The position numbers and the translations under genes are program-made. DNA of 64,000 nucleotides from Bacillus sp. es.036 (GTDB lineage: Bacteria; Bacillota; Bacilli; Bacillales; Guptibacillaceae), in contig NZ_PDIZ01000001.1 of assembly GCF_002563635.1 (NCBI RefSeq), forward strand, positions 1,364,001-1,428,000. Direction: 5' to 3'. Under the pieces are notes generated by a model. It was not told the origin of the DNA, searched no databases, and saw only the letters and a list, made by a program, of their open reading frames with translations. The number at the start of each line of letters is the position of its first letter. The first letter of the stretch is position 1. This document shows, in pieces, positions 17,664-26,428 of the stretch.

Positions 17664-18268
17664 TGAAGCACATTTTCAAACAAGGAAAAAAGGATCTTCC
17701 CGTATTACTCTTACTTCATGGGACGGGGGGAACAGAAGAAGATTTGGTTCCTCTAGCTGAGCTTATTGCGCCAGCGTACTCGATTCTAAGTGTGAGAGGC
17801 AATGTTTCAGAAAATGGAATGCCGCGGTTTTTTAAACGATTAGCAGAGGGCGTTTTTGATGAGGCTGATTTAATTGAGAGAACGCATGAGTTAAATGCTT
17901 TCATTGATGAATCCGCGAAAAATTATAACTTTGATCGTAATCATGTTATTGCCATAGGCTATTCAAATGGTGCTAACATAGCCGGAAGTTTGCTTTTCCA
18001 TGACGCAAACGCACTTAGAGGCGCCATTCTTCATCACCCGATGGTGCCACTGCGAAATCTGAAGCTACCTAATCTTTCTGGAAAGCCTATCTTTATAGGA
18101 GCAGGAGAGAATGATCCGATTTGCTCTCCTGAGGAAACGAAGGAACTTTATGAAATGCTCTCTCATGCTGGGGCAGATGTATCGGTCCATTGGGAAAGTG
18201 CTGGACATCAATTAACAAGGTCAGAAGCTGAAACAGCAGCAGATTGGTTTCATAAGCATATTAAATAG
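17663..18268 (+). CDS. mhqD: Carboxylesterase/phospholipase-like alpha/beta hydrolase MhqD
   Basis: A 201-residue alpha/beta hydrolase. The nucleophile Ser is in GYSNGANIAG (about residue 96), the Asp in GAGENDPICSPEE and the His in SAGHQLT. It is the usual partner of MhqO/MhqE-type dioxygenases in the MhqR regulon. The GTG start overlaps the mhqO stop by one base, so it is translationally coupled. The proposed role is hydrolysis of ring-cleavage or quinone-adduct esters; the natural substrate is not established. Confidence 0.9.
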   Translation: MKHIFKQGKKDLPVLLLLHGTGGTEEDLVPLAELIAPAYSILSVRGNVSENGMPRFFKRLAEGVFDEADLIERTHELNAFIDESAKNYNFDRNHVIAIGYSNGANIAGSLLFHDANALRGAILHHPMVPLRNLKLPNLSGKPIFIGAGENDPICSPEETKELYEMLSHAGADVSVHWESAGHQLTRSEAETAADWFHKHIK

Positions 18269-18296
18269 CTGAGTGCTTTATCGTAGACTCAATAAT

Positions 18297-18343
18297 AAAA
18301 AAGCAAGCATCAAAGTCGCATAACTTTGATGCTTGCTTTTTTT
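18297..18343 (+). terminator. Rho-independent terminator of the mhqO-mhqD operon
   Basis: AAGCAAGCATCAAAG pairs with CTTTGATGCTTGCTT around an 8-nt loop, followed by T. Confidence 0.93.
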
Positions 18344-18438
18344 GGTAAACCAGTTTAAGTAGAGGAACCCTGGCGTGAAATAAGGATACGTTCTCCATTA
18401 ATAGTTATTGGTTGTTTTTTTACGGTTGAATTAAATTT

Positions 18439-18480
18439 TAAAGGCGTCTCACGTATTTGTTGAAATACGTGAGACGCCTT
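18439..18480 (-). terminator. Terminator of the dicarboxylate/amino acid symporter gene
   Basis: An 18-bp perfect stem (AAGGCGTCTCACGTATTT and its complement) with a 4-nt loop. On the minus strand it is followed by TTTAAAATTT. The 95 nt to its left hold nothing recognisable. Confidence 0.85.
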
Positions 18481-18491
18481 TAACGTAGCTA

Positions 18492-19727
18492 CTAACCAGC
18501 AGATTTTGTTGTTTTCTTTTCATCACGATCGATCACGGCAGCTCCGATAATGTCTCCTAGTACGTTTGAAGCTGTGCCAGCCATACCGATTAGTACATCA
18601 ACACCTGCGATGAGAGCGACAATTTCTAATGGTAAATTAAACATTGTTAATACAGCTGATAGTGTCACTAAGCCAGCAGCTGGAATGCCCGCTGTGCCTA
18701 TAGAGAGAAGAGTGCCAATCGCAACGATGATCACATAATCCATAATCGAGAAGTTTAACCCTGTTACATTTGCAGCAAATACAATCGAGGCTCCCATTCT
18801 TAATGCTCCTCCATCAGAGTTAAACACAGCTCCAATCGGTAAAGAAAAGTTCACAATTCGCTCTGAAATACCAGCTTTCTTTGCAGAGTCAATGGCTATC
18901 GGAAGAGAAGCGATACTACTTGATGTGAAAAAGGCTGTAAGATAAGCGTCCTTTGTTTGAGAGAAGAAGTGTCGAATACTCAACTTTGAGTATTTTAGAA
19001 AAGAAGTATAAATCAGTGCCCACAACAATAGAACACCCAAGTAAAACACCCCTGTAAAAGCGATGAGTGACTGGAAGGTTTGAAAGCCCTGATTACCGAA
19101 CGATGTTGCGCTGATCGCAAATATACCAATTGGTGCATAAAGCAAAATTCCCTGTAATAGCAAGAAGAACAAGTCATTTGCAGATGAGAAAAGACGATGG
19201 AGCCTTTCACCTGATTCCCGCAGATCTTTTTTCTCGGAATAACGCATTTTTCCCATCGTTAATCCGATGATCACAGCGAGAAAGAGAATGCCCATTAGCT
19301 GGCCAGAAGAAAAAGTTTCAAAAAGGTTACTAGGCACAATGTTAAGAAGTACATCAGAAAATCCTGGTGTATCTGGCTTTTCTACTTTAGCATCTGGAAG
19401 GGTTAAACCAGTACCGGGGTTAATCCATAAAGCGATTGTGACCCCTATTAATACAGCCGCGGCTGTCGTTAATCCGTAATACACGAGCAGCTTGCCGCCA
19501 AGGCGACCAAGGTGTTTCGGATTCATTTGATTAATTGCGATTACTACTGTTAAGAAAATGACTGGAATTGCCACGAGGTTGAGCAAGTTGATCAAAATGG
19601 TACCAAGTGGTTTAATAATTTCGATACTTGGTCCAAAAAGAACACCTGTTACTATACCTAATAGAAAGCCAAGGGTCATTTTTAATACGAAAGAAGAATT
19701 TTTATACAATTGCCACATTACCTGCAT
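18492..19727 (-). CDS. Dicarboxylate/amino acid:cation symporter (DAACS family)
   Basis: A 411-residue membrane transporter of the GltP/GltT/DctA type that takes up glutamate, aspartate or C4-dicarboxylates with Na+ or H+. It shows eight hydrophobic helices, the serine-rich re-entrant hairpin 1 (TSSSIASLPIAID), NSDGGALRMGAS in TM7, and hairpin 2 around GTAGIPAAGLVTLSAVL with the following DVLIGMAGTASNVLGD in TM8. AAGAGGTG precedes the ATG at 19727. It stands alone. A role in glutamate uptake is possible but specificity is not readable. Confidence 0.92.
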   Translation of the reverse strand: MQVMWQLYKNSSFVLKMTLGFLLGIVTGVLFGPSIEIIKPLGTILINLLNLVAIPVIFLTVVIAINQMNPKHLGRLGGKLLVYYGLTTAAAVLIGVTIALWINPGTGLTLPDAKVEKPDTPGFSDVLLNIVPSNLFETFSSGQLMGILFLAVIIGLTMGKMRYSEKKDLRESGERLHRLFSSANDLFFLLLQGILLYAPIGIFAISATSFGNQGFQTFQSLIAFTGVFYLGVLLLWALIYTSFLKYSKLSIRHFFSQTKDAYLTAFFTSSSIASLPIAIDSAKKAGISERIVNFSLPIGAVFNSDGGALRMGASIVFAANVTGLNFSIMDYVIIVAIGTLLSIGTAGIPAAGLVTLSAVLTMFNLPLEIVALIAGVDVLIGMAGTASNVLGDIIGAAVIDRDEKKTTKSAG

Positions 19728-20004
19728 GGTTACACCTCTTATTAAATAGTGTTATTAGTATAACAGCTAGAAAGAAAATTGTTTAGAAATTATATTTCCT
19801 TTTAAAATAAAATATATTTACAAGAGGTTATTTATCATTGGATATTGAGATTGTACTTGATTTTTAAATAGCTTTTTAAGATATTTATATTTCCTTTTGA
19901 TATTTTTTTAGAATAGTATTTTGAGGATAACCTTTTCCTCTATTATTTGCTTTTGAAGGCACATGGTATACTAACTAAGAAGGAATTAGAAGGAGTTTAG
20001 AAGA

Positions 20005-20781
20005 ATGATTTTTACAACTGCAGGTAGACCAACTGAATCGCTAGTGAGAGAAGCGAAAAGACTGAGCCGCTTACAAGAAGGCACATACATACCAAGGGAA
20101 AAACGATCGATTAGCCAACTTATGAATCTATGTGATGAACCACTTATAGTTGTTGGATTTGATCGCCTTTTTCTATATAAAGATCATGCAGAAAAGCCTG
20201 TTTTCTTCCATCCAAATTCAGCCATGTTTCGTACGAAAGCGCTCTTACGTGGACGCAGCGATGCGTTCATTCAGGCGAGCGGACTGAATAAAGGTATGAG
20301 TTTGTTAGACTGTACTGCGGGACTGGGAGCTGACAGCATCGTTGCTAGCCTTGTTGTAGGAGAAGCTGGAAGTGTTCAAGCAATCGAAGGCTCAGACCAT
20401 GCTCTTATACTTCAAGAGGGACTAAAAAATTGGCAAAGTGGCGAGGCAAAGATCGATAATGCTATGAGGAGAGTAGTCGTGATAGGGAAGCGGTATGAAG
20501 CTGTATTACCGAATTTACCTGATGATTCAGTAGATGTGGTTTATTTTGACCCAATGTTTGAAGATACCATACTAGAATCTGATGGGGTACTAGAAATGAA
20601 AAAGATTGCCCTGTACGATGCGCTATCTGAGGAAATGATAAAAGAAGCAAAACGAATTGCTCGTATAAGGGTTGTTTTAAAAGATTCATGGAAAAGTTCA
20701 CAGTTTCAAAAGTTTGGCTTTCAACAGCAAATTCGAAAAACATCCAAATTTCATTACGGAATCCTTGAATGTAAGGAGTGA
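20005..20781 (+). CDS. RsmJ-like class I SAM-dependent methyltransferase (YpiP type)
   Basis: A 258-residue Rossmann-fold methyltransferase. The SAM site is LDCTAGLGADSIVAS and the catalytic-side motif is VYFDPMFE, where DPMF resembles the (D/N)PP(Y/F) of base-modifying enzymes and is typical of RsmJ, the 16S rRNA m2G1516 enzyme. The N-terminal part with FHPNSAMFR is also family-typical. An extended -10 (TGGTATACT, 19964-19972) lies upstream and AAGGAG precedes the ATG. It is probably co-transcribed with the glycosylase gene 6 nt downstream. Assignment as an rRNA methylase is by family. Confidence 0.8.
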   Translation: MIFTTAGRPTESLVREAKRLSRLQEGTYIPREKRSISQLMNLCDEPLIVVGFDRLFLYKDHAEKPVFFHPNSAMFRTKALLRGRSDAFIQASGLNKGMSLLDCTAGLGADSIVASLVVGEAGSVQAIEGSDHALILQEGLKNWQSGEAKIDNAMRRVVVIGKRYEAVLPNLPDDSVDVVYFDPMFEDTILESDGVLEMKKIALYDALSEEMIKEAKRIARIRVVLKDSWKSSQFQKFGFQQQIRKTSKFHYGILECKE

Positions 20782-20787
20782 AGCAAT

Positions 20788-21288
20788 TTGATACCAGATC
20801 ACTTAGATTATAATTTAAAAATCCTGTTTATCGGTTTCAATCCTGGGCTTCAATCAGAAGAAGTAGGCCATCACTATGCGAATCCTACAAATCGTTTTTT
20901 TGCTGTATTAAATGAATCGGGACTGACTGACCGGAAGCTCTCACCAGAAGAAGATCATAGACTTCTAGAATATGGGTATGGATTAACGAATATCGTTGAT
21001 CGTCCTACAAGAGGTGCGAGTGACTTAACTATTGAAGATTATGTCCAAGGAAGAAAACATCTTTTAAAAAAAATTAATGTGTATATGCCATTAGTAAACT
21101 GCTATGTCGGGAAAGGAGTATATCAGAAATTTTCTGGTATAAAAAAGGTTGATTGGGGATTTCAACCGATTAATCAAGTGGAAGGTGTACGCGACTTTGT
21201 TGCACCATCTACAAGCGGATTAGTTAGGATGTCTCTTAACGAATTAACTGAAATTTATCGTCAATTAAAAGTGGATAAGGTCCATTAG
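20788..21288 (+). CDS. mug: G/U mismatch-specific uracil-DNA glycosylase (Mug family)
   Basis: A DNA repair enzyme that excises uracil or ethenocytosine opposite guanine. It has 166 residues. The family signature GFNPGLQSEEVGHHYANPTN includes the N-P-G catalytic Asn loop, and the second loop is seen near TSGLVRMSLNE. The TTG start at 20788 is supported by AAGGAGTG at 20773-20780 and by the short gap to the preceding gene. It may be coupled to the following DUF4256 gene, 12 nt away. Confidence 0.88.
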   Translation: MIPDHLDYNLKILFIGFNPGLQSEEVGHHYANPTNRFFAVLNESGLTDRKLSPEEDHRLLEYGYGLTNIVDRPTRGASDLTIEDYVQGRKHLLKKINVYMPLVNCYVGKGVYQKFSGIKKVDWGFQPINQVEGVRDFVAPSTSGLVRMSLNELTEIYRQLKVDKVH

Positions 21289-21300
21289 GAGGTAATGGGT

Positions 21301-21882
21301 ATGTCGAATACAAATAAGAGTACTGAGCGAAAAAACTTGCTACCTGAACATAAGGAAGAATTACTTCGCAAATTAAAAGAGCGCTTTGAAAAACATATGC
21401 AGCGTCATAATGATATTGAATGGGCATGTGTACAATCAAAGCTTGAGGAAAATCCTGATAAACTATGGACTCTAAATGAAATGGAAATGACGGAAGGAGA
21501 GCCAGATGTTGTAGGTTATCTCCAAGAAAGTGACGAATACATTTTTTATGATTGTTCTTCTGAGAGTCCTAAGGGCCGCAGAAGTGTTTGTTACGATCGA
21601 AAAGCTTTAGAATCCAGAAAAAAATTCAAGCCTGAGAATAACGCTATTGAAATGGCAACATCCATAGGAGCTGAACTTCTAACAGAAGAAGAGTACCGCG
21701 AATTGCAAACGCTAGGGAACTTCGATGTGAAAACGTCGAGTTGGGTGCAAACTCCCGCTGATGTGAGAGAACTCGGGGGCGCCCTTTTTTGTGATCGTCG
21801 CTACGGTCGGGTGTTTGTTTATCACAACGGCGCAGAATCTTATTATGCTGCTAGGGGATTTCGCTGCTCACTAAAGGTGTAA
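21301..21882 (+). CDS. DUF4256 domain protein
   Basis: A 193-residue cytosolic protein that I assign to DUF4256 from conserved segments such as MEMTEGEPDVV, CSSESPKGRRS, YDRKALESRK and GALFCDRRYGRVFVYHNGA. No biochemical function is known to me. The ATG at 21301 is 8 nt after AGGAGG and is preferred over the ATG at 21295, only 2 nt from it. It is the third gene of the run methyltransferase - mug - DUF4256. Confidence 0.8.
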   Translation: MSNTNKSTERKNLLPEHKEELLRKLKERFEKHMQRHNDIEWACVQSKLEENPDKLWTLNEMEMTEGEPDVVGYLQESDEYIFYDCSSESPKGRRSVCYDRKALESRKKFKPENNAIEMATSIGAELLTEEEYRELQTLGNFDVKTSSWVQTPADVRELGGALFCDRRYGRVFVYHNGAESYYAARGFRCSLKV

Positions 21883-21985
21883 TTATCATTTGGACTTAGT
21901 AAATCTAATTTAATACTTGATTTACTAATTTCAGCTTCAAATTAATGTAAGCGCTATTGTGAAGTTAACTTGAACGGAGGATAAG

Positions 21986-23026
21986 ATGAACAAGGGGAGT
22001 TTTTTCATACAGGAACGCATGGCAACTCATAACGTAATTGGTATAAGTTTAGCGGTTGTGAACCACTGCAAAATAAGTCATACGGAATGTTTTGGTTTAT
22101 TAGAAGCACATTCAACTAAGAGGGTAGAAACTTCTTCTCTTTTTAATGCGTGTTCTGTTAGTAAGTTTCTTACGTCAGTACTTGTAATGATTTTAGTGGA
22201 AAAAGGAAACCTTGATTTAGATATAGATGTAAATGAACTTCTAACTTCCTGGAAGCTTCCAAACAAACTATTTATGAATCACAAGGTGACGCTTCGTTAC
22301 TTACTTAGTCATCAATCAGGCATAATAGACCCTATTGGTAGTTTTGGTCAGCTTGATCAAATTGATACGGATCCTCCATCCATGGTCGAGCTTTTAAAAG
22401 GAAGAACAGTCTATTGTAAAGAACCTATTCAAGTAAAATACAAACCTGGCAGTGACTTTCAGTATTCTGATGCTGGATTTTGTACCATTGAACAAGTAGT
22501 AGAAGATGTGACTGGTATGAATTTTAATGAAGTTATGAACGATTTCATTTTTAAACCATTAAACATGAGTCGTAGCACCACAGATTTCACCAGGTTAACA
22601 GCCTTTAGTGGAGAAATTGCTTCTGGTCATCATAAAACGGGTGAAAAAGTGAAAGAAAACGATACGATTTATCCATATGCAGCTGCATGTGGTCTTTGGA
22701 CCACACCTACAGATTTATCTTTGTTTATGGTGGATCTCTTGAAGTCTATGAAAAATGAAAGCAGAATAGGACTATCTGCAAGTAGTGCCATGCAGATAAT
22801 GAGTTCGTATGGTGATAGAGAGTGGGCAGGATTAGGTGTATTTCTAGAACGCTCAGGGAAACATTTCAAAGTCTTTTCTCTTGGATGGGGAGTTGGATTT
22901 CAATGTATGATGGCACTCTATCCCAAATTAGAAAATGGAGTAATCATTATGACAAATACAGATTTAGGTGTACATCAAGATGAAGGCATTATAGGGGACA
23001 TCATTCGATCACTTACACTCGAATAA
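21986..23026 (+). CDS. Serine hydrolase of the beta-lactamase/class C PBP family
   Basis: A 346-residue protein with the AmpC-like layout: SxxK motif CSVSK with Ser57 and Lys60, a YSD (YxN-like) motif in QYSDAGF, and a HKTG segment. GGAGG precedes the ATG. There is no signal peptide, so it is probably a cytosolic esterase or peptidase rather than a beta-lactamase. A sequence resembling a CcpA site (TGTAAGCGCTATTG, 21948-21961) lies in front but differs from consensus in its last two bases. It ends at a bidirectional terminator. Confidence 0.82.
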   Translation: MNKGSFFIQERMATHNVIGISLAVVNHCKISHTECFGLLEAHSTKRVETSSLFNACSVSKFLTSVLVMILVEKGNLDLDIDVNELLTSWKLPNKLFMNHKVTLRYLLSHQSGIIDPIGSFGQLDQIDTDPPSMVELLKGRTVYCKEPIQVKYKPGSDFQYSDAGFCTIEQVVEDVTGMNFNEVMNDFIFKPLNMSRSTTDFTRLTAFSGEIASGHHKTGEKVKENDTIYPYAAACGLWTTPTDLSLFMVDLLKSMKNESRIGLSASSAMQIMSSYGDREWAGLGVFLERSGKHFKVFSLGWGVGFQCMMALYPKLENGVIIMTNTDLGVHQDEGIIGDIIRSLTLE

Positions 23027-23068
23027 TAGTTAGGAAAAGGTGGCGACTATTGTTTTTAACTGAAAATG

Positions 23069-23109
23069 AAAAACGATCCTGCTTGCTCGACAAGATCAGG
23101 ATCGTTTTT
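23069..23109. terminator. Bidirectional terminator between the serine hydrolase gene and the VWA gene
   Basis: AAAACGATCCTG pairs with CAGGATCGTTTT around a 15-nt loop, with T on one side and A on the other. Confidence 0.88.
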
Positions 23110-23110
23110 A

Positions 23111-24994
23111 TTATACAAATCGTAGCAATAACCGCTTTAACAATGGTGTTAAATATGCGGGTATTTCATTCGCGGATGGAATGACAAGACTTTGCGTCCC
23201 GTAGATATTTCGCATCGTATTTTTCTCTTTTTCTTGTGGTTCTCCATTTGATAAAAAGACACCGATTACTTCATAACCTTTTTTTCGTGTCTGAATAACG
23301 GCTTCATGTGTATCGATGATGCCATTTTCACTATAATCGTAAGCAGAAGGTTCTCCATCTGTAAAGACGAGTAAGATTTTATGTTTTTCATTTCGTTCAG
23401 CTAGTTCTTCAGCAGCTTTTCGAATCGCATAACCATCCCGATTGTCTTCTTCAGGCTCCAATTGCATAATTTTTGCACCTTCATTAGGTTGAGTCGAGCG
23501 ATGATAGTCGACGATTTGAAAAAGGGTATTTGGCTGTTCCTCGTCATCTGCATCGAAAGCATCTTCATAGAAGCCAGTGATCGAGTGTTTAATATTGAGT
23601 CCTTTTAACGTCTCGTGGAAAAGCGTAATTCCTAGGCGAGTTTCTTCCATCTTATCGTACATTGATGCCGAACAATCGACAAGCAACGAGAAGGTGACAT
23701 CTAGCTCGGTACTAGGCGAATTCTTTTTATAAAAGAGACGAGGATTTTCGTCTGTTAATAACCTAAGCAGCTTGCGATTCAACCGTCCAAAGTGGAGGTC
23801 GCTTCTGGGAGCAATTTGTTTTTGCTCAATCGTTTTTTGGATGGCAGACCGAAGAGATTTTTCAGCATATTGAATTTCAGCTTTTGCTGTTCGGTAGCTA
23901 GACAGCTCTTCAGTTGTCGGTTTTTCAGCCAGACGAGTTACTTCTTTTACATTTCGGTTCGCTTCACCTAGAGGTTCCTGTGAAGAAGCGACGGTTTTTG
24001 TATCATGACTTTCAAGAAGAGCTTCTTCATCAAACTGACTGCCTTCAGATTGTTTAGAAGCCCCTTGAACACTAACAAAGGCCTGATCACCTGATTCTTC
24101 TTTTCGTTCTCCTTCACCGATGAGGTCGGATTTTGCCCCTTCTTCCAAATCAAATTGAAGGAAATTAGAGCCTTCTTGTTCCTGTTCTTCATGCCACGTA
24201 TTCATTTCTTCATCATAGGTTTCTTTATCTTCTTTATCCGTCGTTTCCATTGTATCGTCACTCTTCAACTGACGAGCTTCTTCATCCTCTACTACTACCG
24301 AGGGATTTGCAGATGTCCCATACATCGTTAAATATTCTGTTGTCATATCGAAATGATCATCGTTTAGCTCCTGACAAAAAGCGTTTGTGAGCGTAACGAC
24401 TGCTTTTGTTGAACTCGCTTTAGAAATCTCCATAATTAAATGGCGCAAATAGGGCTTATATTCTGCCAGGTCATTTCCAAGAGCAACTGGTTTACCGATC
24501 GCTTGGAGGTAGATGGCGCAAAATAAAGCATCAAGCAGCTGGTTCTGACGATTATGAACGTCGAGACGTCCTCGAAAACGCTTCTGAAATAGCGTTTGTC
24601 TCGTATCAAAAGCTGCACTCATTCCAGGACGGATCGATTTGCAAATCTTCTCAAGTCTTATATCTTCTAATAACGCAAATAGCTGTTTACGAAAAAGAGG
24701 ATGGGATTGGTTTTTAAGAGTAGAGAGGTAACGATCTACTTCATTGAAATTTGTATAATGAACATTACCAAGTGCACGAAGGTAGATATCACTTTTCATG
24801 CCATCAAATTGTGTGCCATCAAAAATATCATTCCAATAATGACTGACCGTAATCAACTTTTCAGCCGGTCTGTAGTATGAATGGAAAGCGAACTGAACTT
24901 CACTCTCTATGTGACTCAGTGTTTCAGCGAGATCAGATAAACTTAGATGAAGAAAAGGATCCGTCTGATTCTCAGCAAAGTTTAGAAACTTCAT
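23111..24994 (-). CDS. VWA-domain protein (YojO type), partner of a MoxR ATPase
   Basis: A 627-residue protein with a long N-terminal region, an acidic low-complexity middle (about residues 225-350, rich in Glu/Asp/Ser), and a C-terminal von Willebrand A domain with the MIDAS motif DCSAS followed by FTDGEPSAYD. With the adjacent MoxR AAA+ ATPase it resembles B. subtilis YojN/YojO and the NorQ/NorD and CbbQ/CbbO pairs, which remodel or activate metalloproteins. The ATG directly follows the stop of the ATPase gene, with AGGAG inside that gene's end, so they are coupled. The client protein is unknown. Confidence 0.85.
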   Translation of the reverse strand: MKFLNFAENQTDPFLHLSLSDLAETLSHIESEVQFAFHSYYRPAEKLITVSHYWNDIFDGTQFDGMKSDIYLRALGNVHYTNFNEVDRYLSTLKNQSHPLFRKQLFALLEDIRLEKICKSIRPGMSAAFDTRQTLFQKRFRGRLDVHNRQNQLLDALFCAIYLQAIGKPVALGNDLAEYKPYLRHLIMEISKASSTKAVVTLTNAFCQELNDDHFDMTTEYLTMYGTSANPSVVVEDEEARQLKSDDTMETTDKEDKETYDEEMNTWHEEQEQEGSNFLQFDLEEGAKSDLIGEGERKEESGDQAFVSVQGASKQSEGSQFDEEALLESHDTKTVASSQEPLGEANRNVKEVTRLAEKPTTEELSSYRTAKAEIQYAEKSLRSAIQKTIEQKQIAPRSDLHFGRLNRKLLRLLTDENPRLFYKKNSPSTELDVTFSLLVDCSASMYDKMEETRLGITLFHETLKGLNIKHSITGFYEDAFDADDEEQPNTLFQIVDYHRSTQPNEGAKIMQLEPEEDNRDGYAIRKAAEELAERNEKHKILLVFTDGEPSAYDYSENGIIDTHEAVIQTRKKGYEVIGVFLSNGEPQEKEKNTMRNIYGTQSLVIPSANEIPAYLTPLLKRLLLRFV

Positions 24995-25900
24995 TTATGC
25001 TTTCTCCTGATAACGTCCAAAAATCGTTTCTGCGATGTTTTCCACTGCAGCTTTTTCACGCTCATCTTCAAGCTTATCTGTAATTGCACGTTTAATCGCA
25101 CGTCTCGCTTCCATAAATGTTGTTAAGTCACACGCATCTAGGAGTGAACGAGGAGATGCGGCTTCTTCTGAAATCTGGCCATCTCTTACTTTTGATTGAA
25201 GGTCAGCAGATAGCGTCACAAACTGATCAAGCTGATCTGAGTCGTCTAGAAGCGATTGTTCACTTAACATTTCTTTTAAAGCTTGTCCTTGTAAGTAAGG
25301 CACTTCTATTACGATAAAGCGATTTTTTAATGCTTCATTTAATGGTGCTGTTCCAATATATCCTTCATTAATTGCAGCAATAACACCAAAGTTCTCTTTT
25401 GCACGAACCGTTTCTCCAGTGAAAGGATTGAGTACCATGCGACGATAGTCAAGAACACCATTTAGAATAGGAAGTGTTTCTGCTTTCGCTGTATTTATTT
25501 CATCAATATAGAGAAGTTCACCGTTTTTCATCGCATTTTCCACTGGTCCAGGAATGAAGGTAATATGCGCATTGTTTTGTTCGTCATAACTTAGCGTTTT
25601 GTACCCTAGGAGCGCTTCTGCATCTAGATCAACGGAGCAGTTAATCGAGTACATAGGTTGGTTAAAGAAATAGCTAATTAATTCGGCTAGTTTTGTTTTA
25701 CCAGCTCCTGTTGGTCCTTTTAGCAAAACATTCTTCCCGAGAACTAGAGCTGTTACGGCATCTTTTACAATTGACATGTCCGGTGCTGTGTATCCTTTTG
25801 AACCAATTAGGTAGTGGTCCGGGTTTGTATTTGCATCGCGTCGGTCTTCAATACGGTTCTGTATTTTATCTGGAATATCAAACGTTTCATATAATTGCAT
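24995..25900 (-). CDS. MoxR-family AAA+ ATPase (YojN type)
   Basis: A 301-residue AAA+ ATPase. Walker A is LLKGPTGAGKTKLAE, Walker B is LLYIDEINTA, and sensor 1 lies in FGVIAAINEGY. CGGAGGT precedes the ATG. It is the first gene of the two-gene operon with the VWA protein. MoxR ATPases act as chaperones in complex with VWA proteins. In B. subtilis the homologues sit near odhAB; here they are 22 kb away from it. Confidence 0.88.
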   Translation of the reverse strand: MQLYETFDIPDKIQNRIEDRRDANTNPDHYLIGSKGYTAPDMSIVKDAVTALVLGKNVLLKGPTGAGKTKLAELISYFFNQPMYSINCSVDLDAEALLGYKTLSYDEQNNAHITFIPGPVENAMKNGELLYIDEINTAKAETLPILNGVLDYRRMVLNPFTGETVRAKENFGVIAAINEGYIGTAPLNEALKNRFIVIEVPYLQGQALKEMLSEQSLLDDSDQLDQFVTLSADLQSKVRDGQISEEAASPRSLLDACDLTTFMEARRAIKRAITDKLEDEREKAAVENIAETIFGRYQEKA

Positions 25901-26076
25901 GTGTTATACCTCCGAGTTTAAAATTCACATCTATTCAAAAGTTAACTATAACGGAAAAAAACAGTCTCTGTCTAATGAAAGTCGTTCGGATGTCAACGTC
26001 AATCATTTTACCGAGCGGAATAGATGAGCTATACTAGTTCTAGCAAGTAGGCCTAAGAAAGAAGGGGGCATAAGAA

Positions 26077-26418
26077 ATGAAGCCTATTCAAATAGAAAAA
26101 GTACAAGAAATTCTTGAAACATTTGAAAACAAAGAGCTGTATTTTCACTTAGAAACGACGAGTGGTGCCTATGCTGCTCAAGATAAAGAAAAGCTTGCGG
26201 TTGGAGCTTACATAAGAAACGGCTCAATTCAATTCACCAATGTAAAAATGGCTGGTAGCGGTCCATTTCGCGTTGGGTTTAAATTAAATGACGGCTGGAT
26301 GTATGCGGAAGGCTTAACCGATTATCAGTTGGACGATGGTCGTCTATTAATGGCAGGTCATGATTCAAGCGGCCGTTTAGCTGTAGCCGTACAACTAAGC
26401 TATACACCATTCGACTAA
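26077..26418 (+). CDS. yojF: YojF family protein (DUF1806)
   Basis: A 113-residue protein of the YojF/DUF1806 family, seen in Bacillales next to bshB2. Conserved-looking segments are TTSGAYAAQDKEK, GAYIRNG, GPFRVGFKL and GWMYAEGLTDYQLD. The function is not established; its constant neighbourhood suggests a link to bacillithiol metabolism. AGAAGGGGGC precedes the ATG. The gene ends 10 nt before bshB2. Confidence 0.87.
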   Translation: MKPIQIEKVQEILETFENKELYFHLETTSGAYAAQDKEKLAVGAYIRNGSIQFTNVKMAGSGPFRVGFKLNDGWMYAEGLTDYQLDDGRLLMAGHDSSGRLAVAVQLSYTPFD

Positions 26419-26428
26419 GGAGGTAACG

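Noticed and set aside
21948-21961. cre-like site before the serine hydrolase gene (TGTAAGCGCTATTG)
   Set aside because: The last two bases do not fit the CcpA consensus and there is no functional reason to expect it; kept only as a remark.
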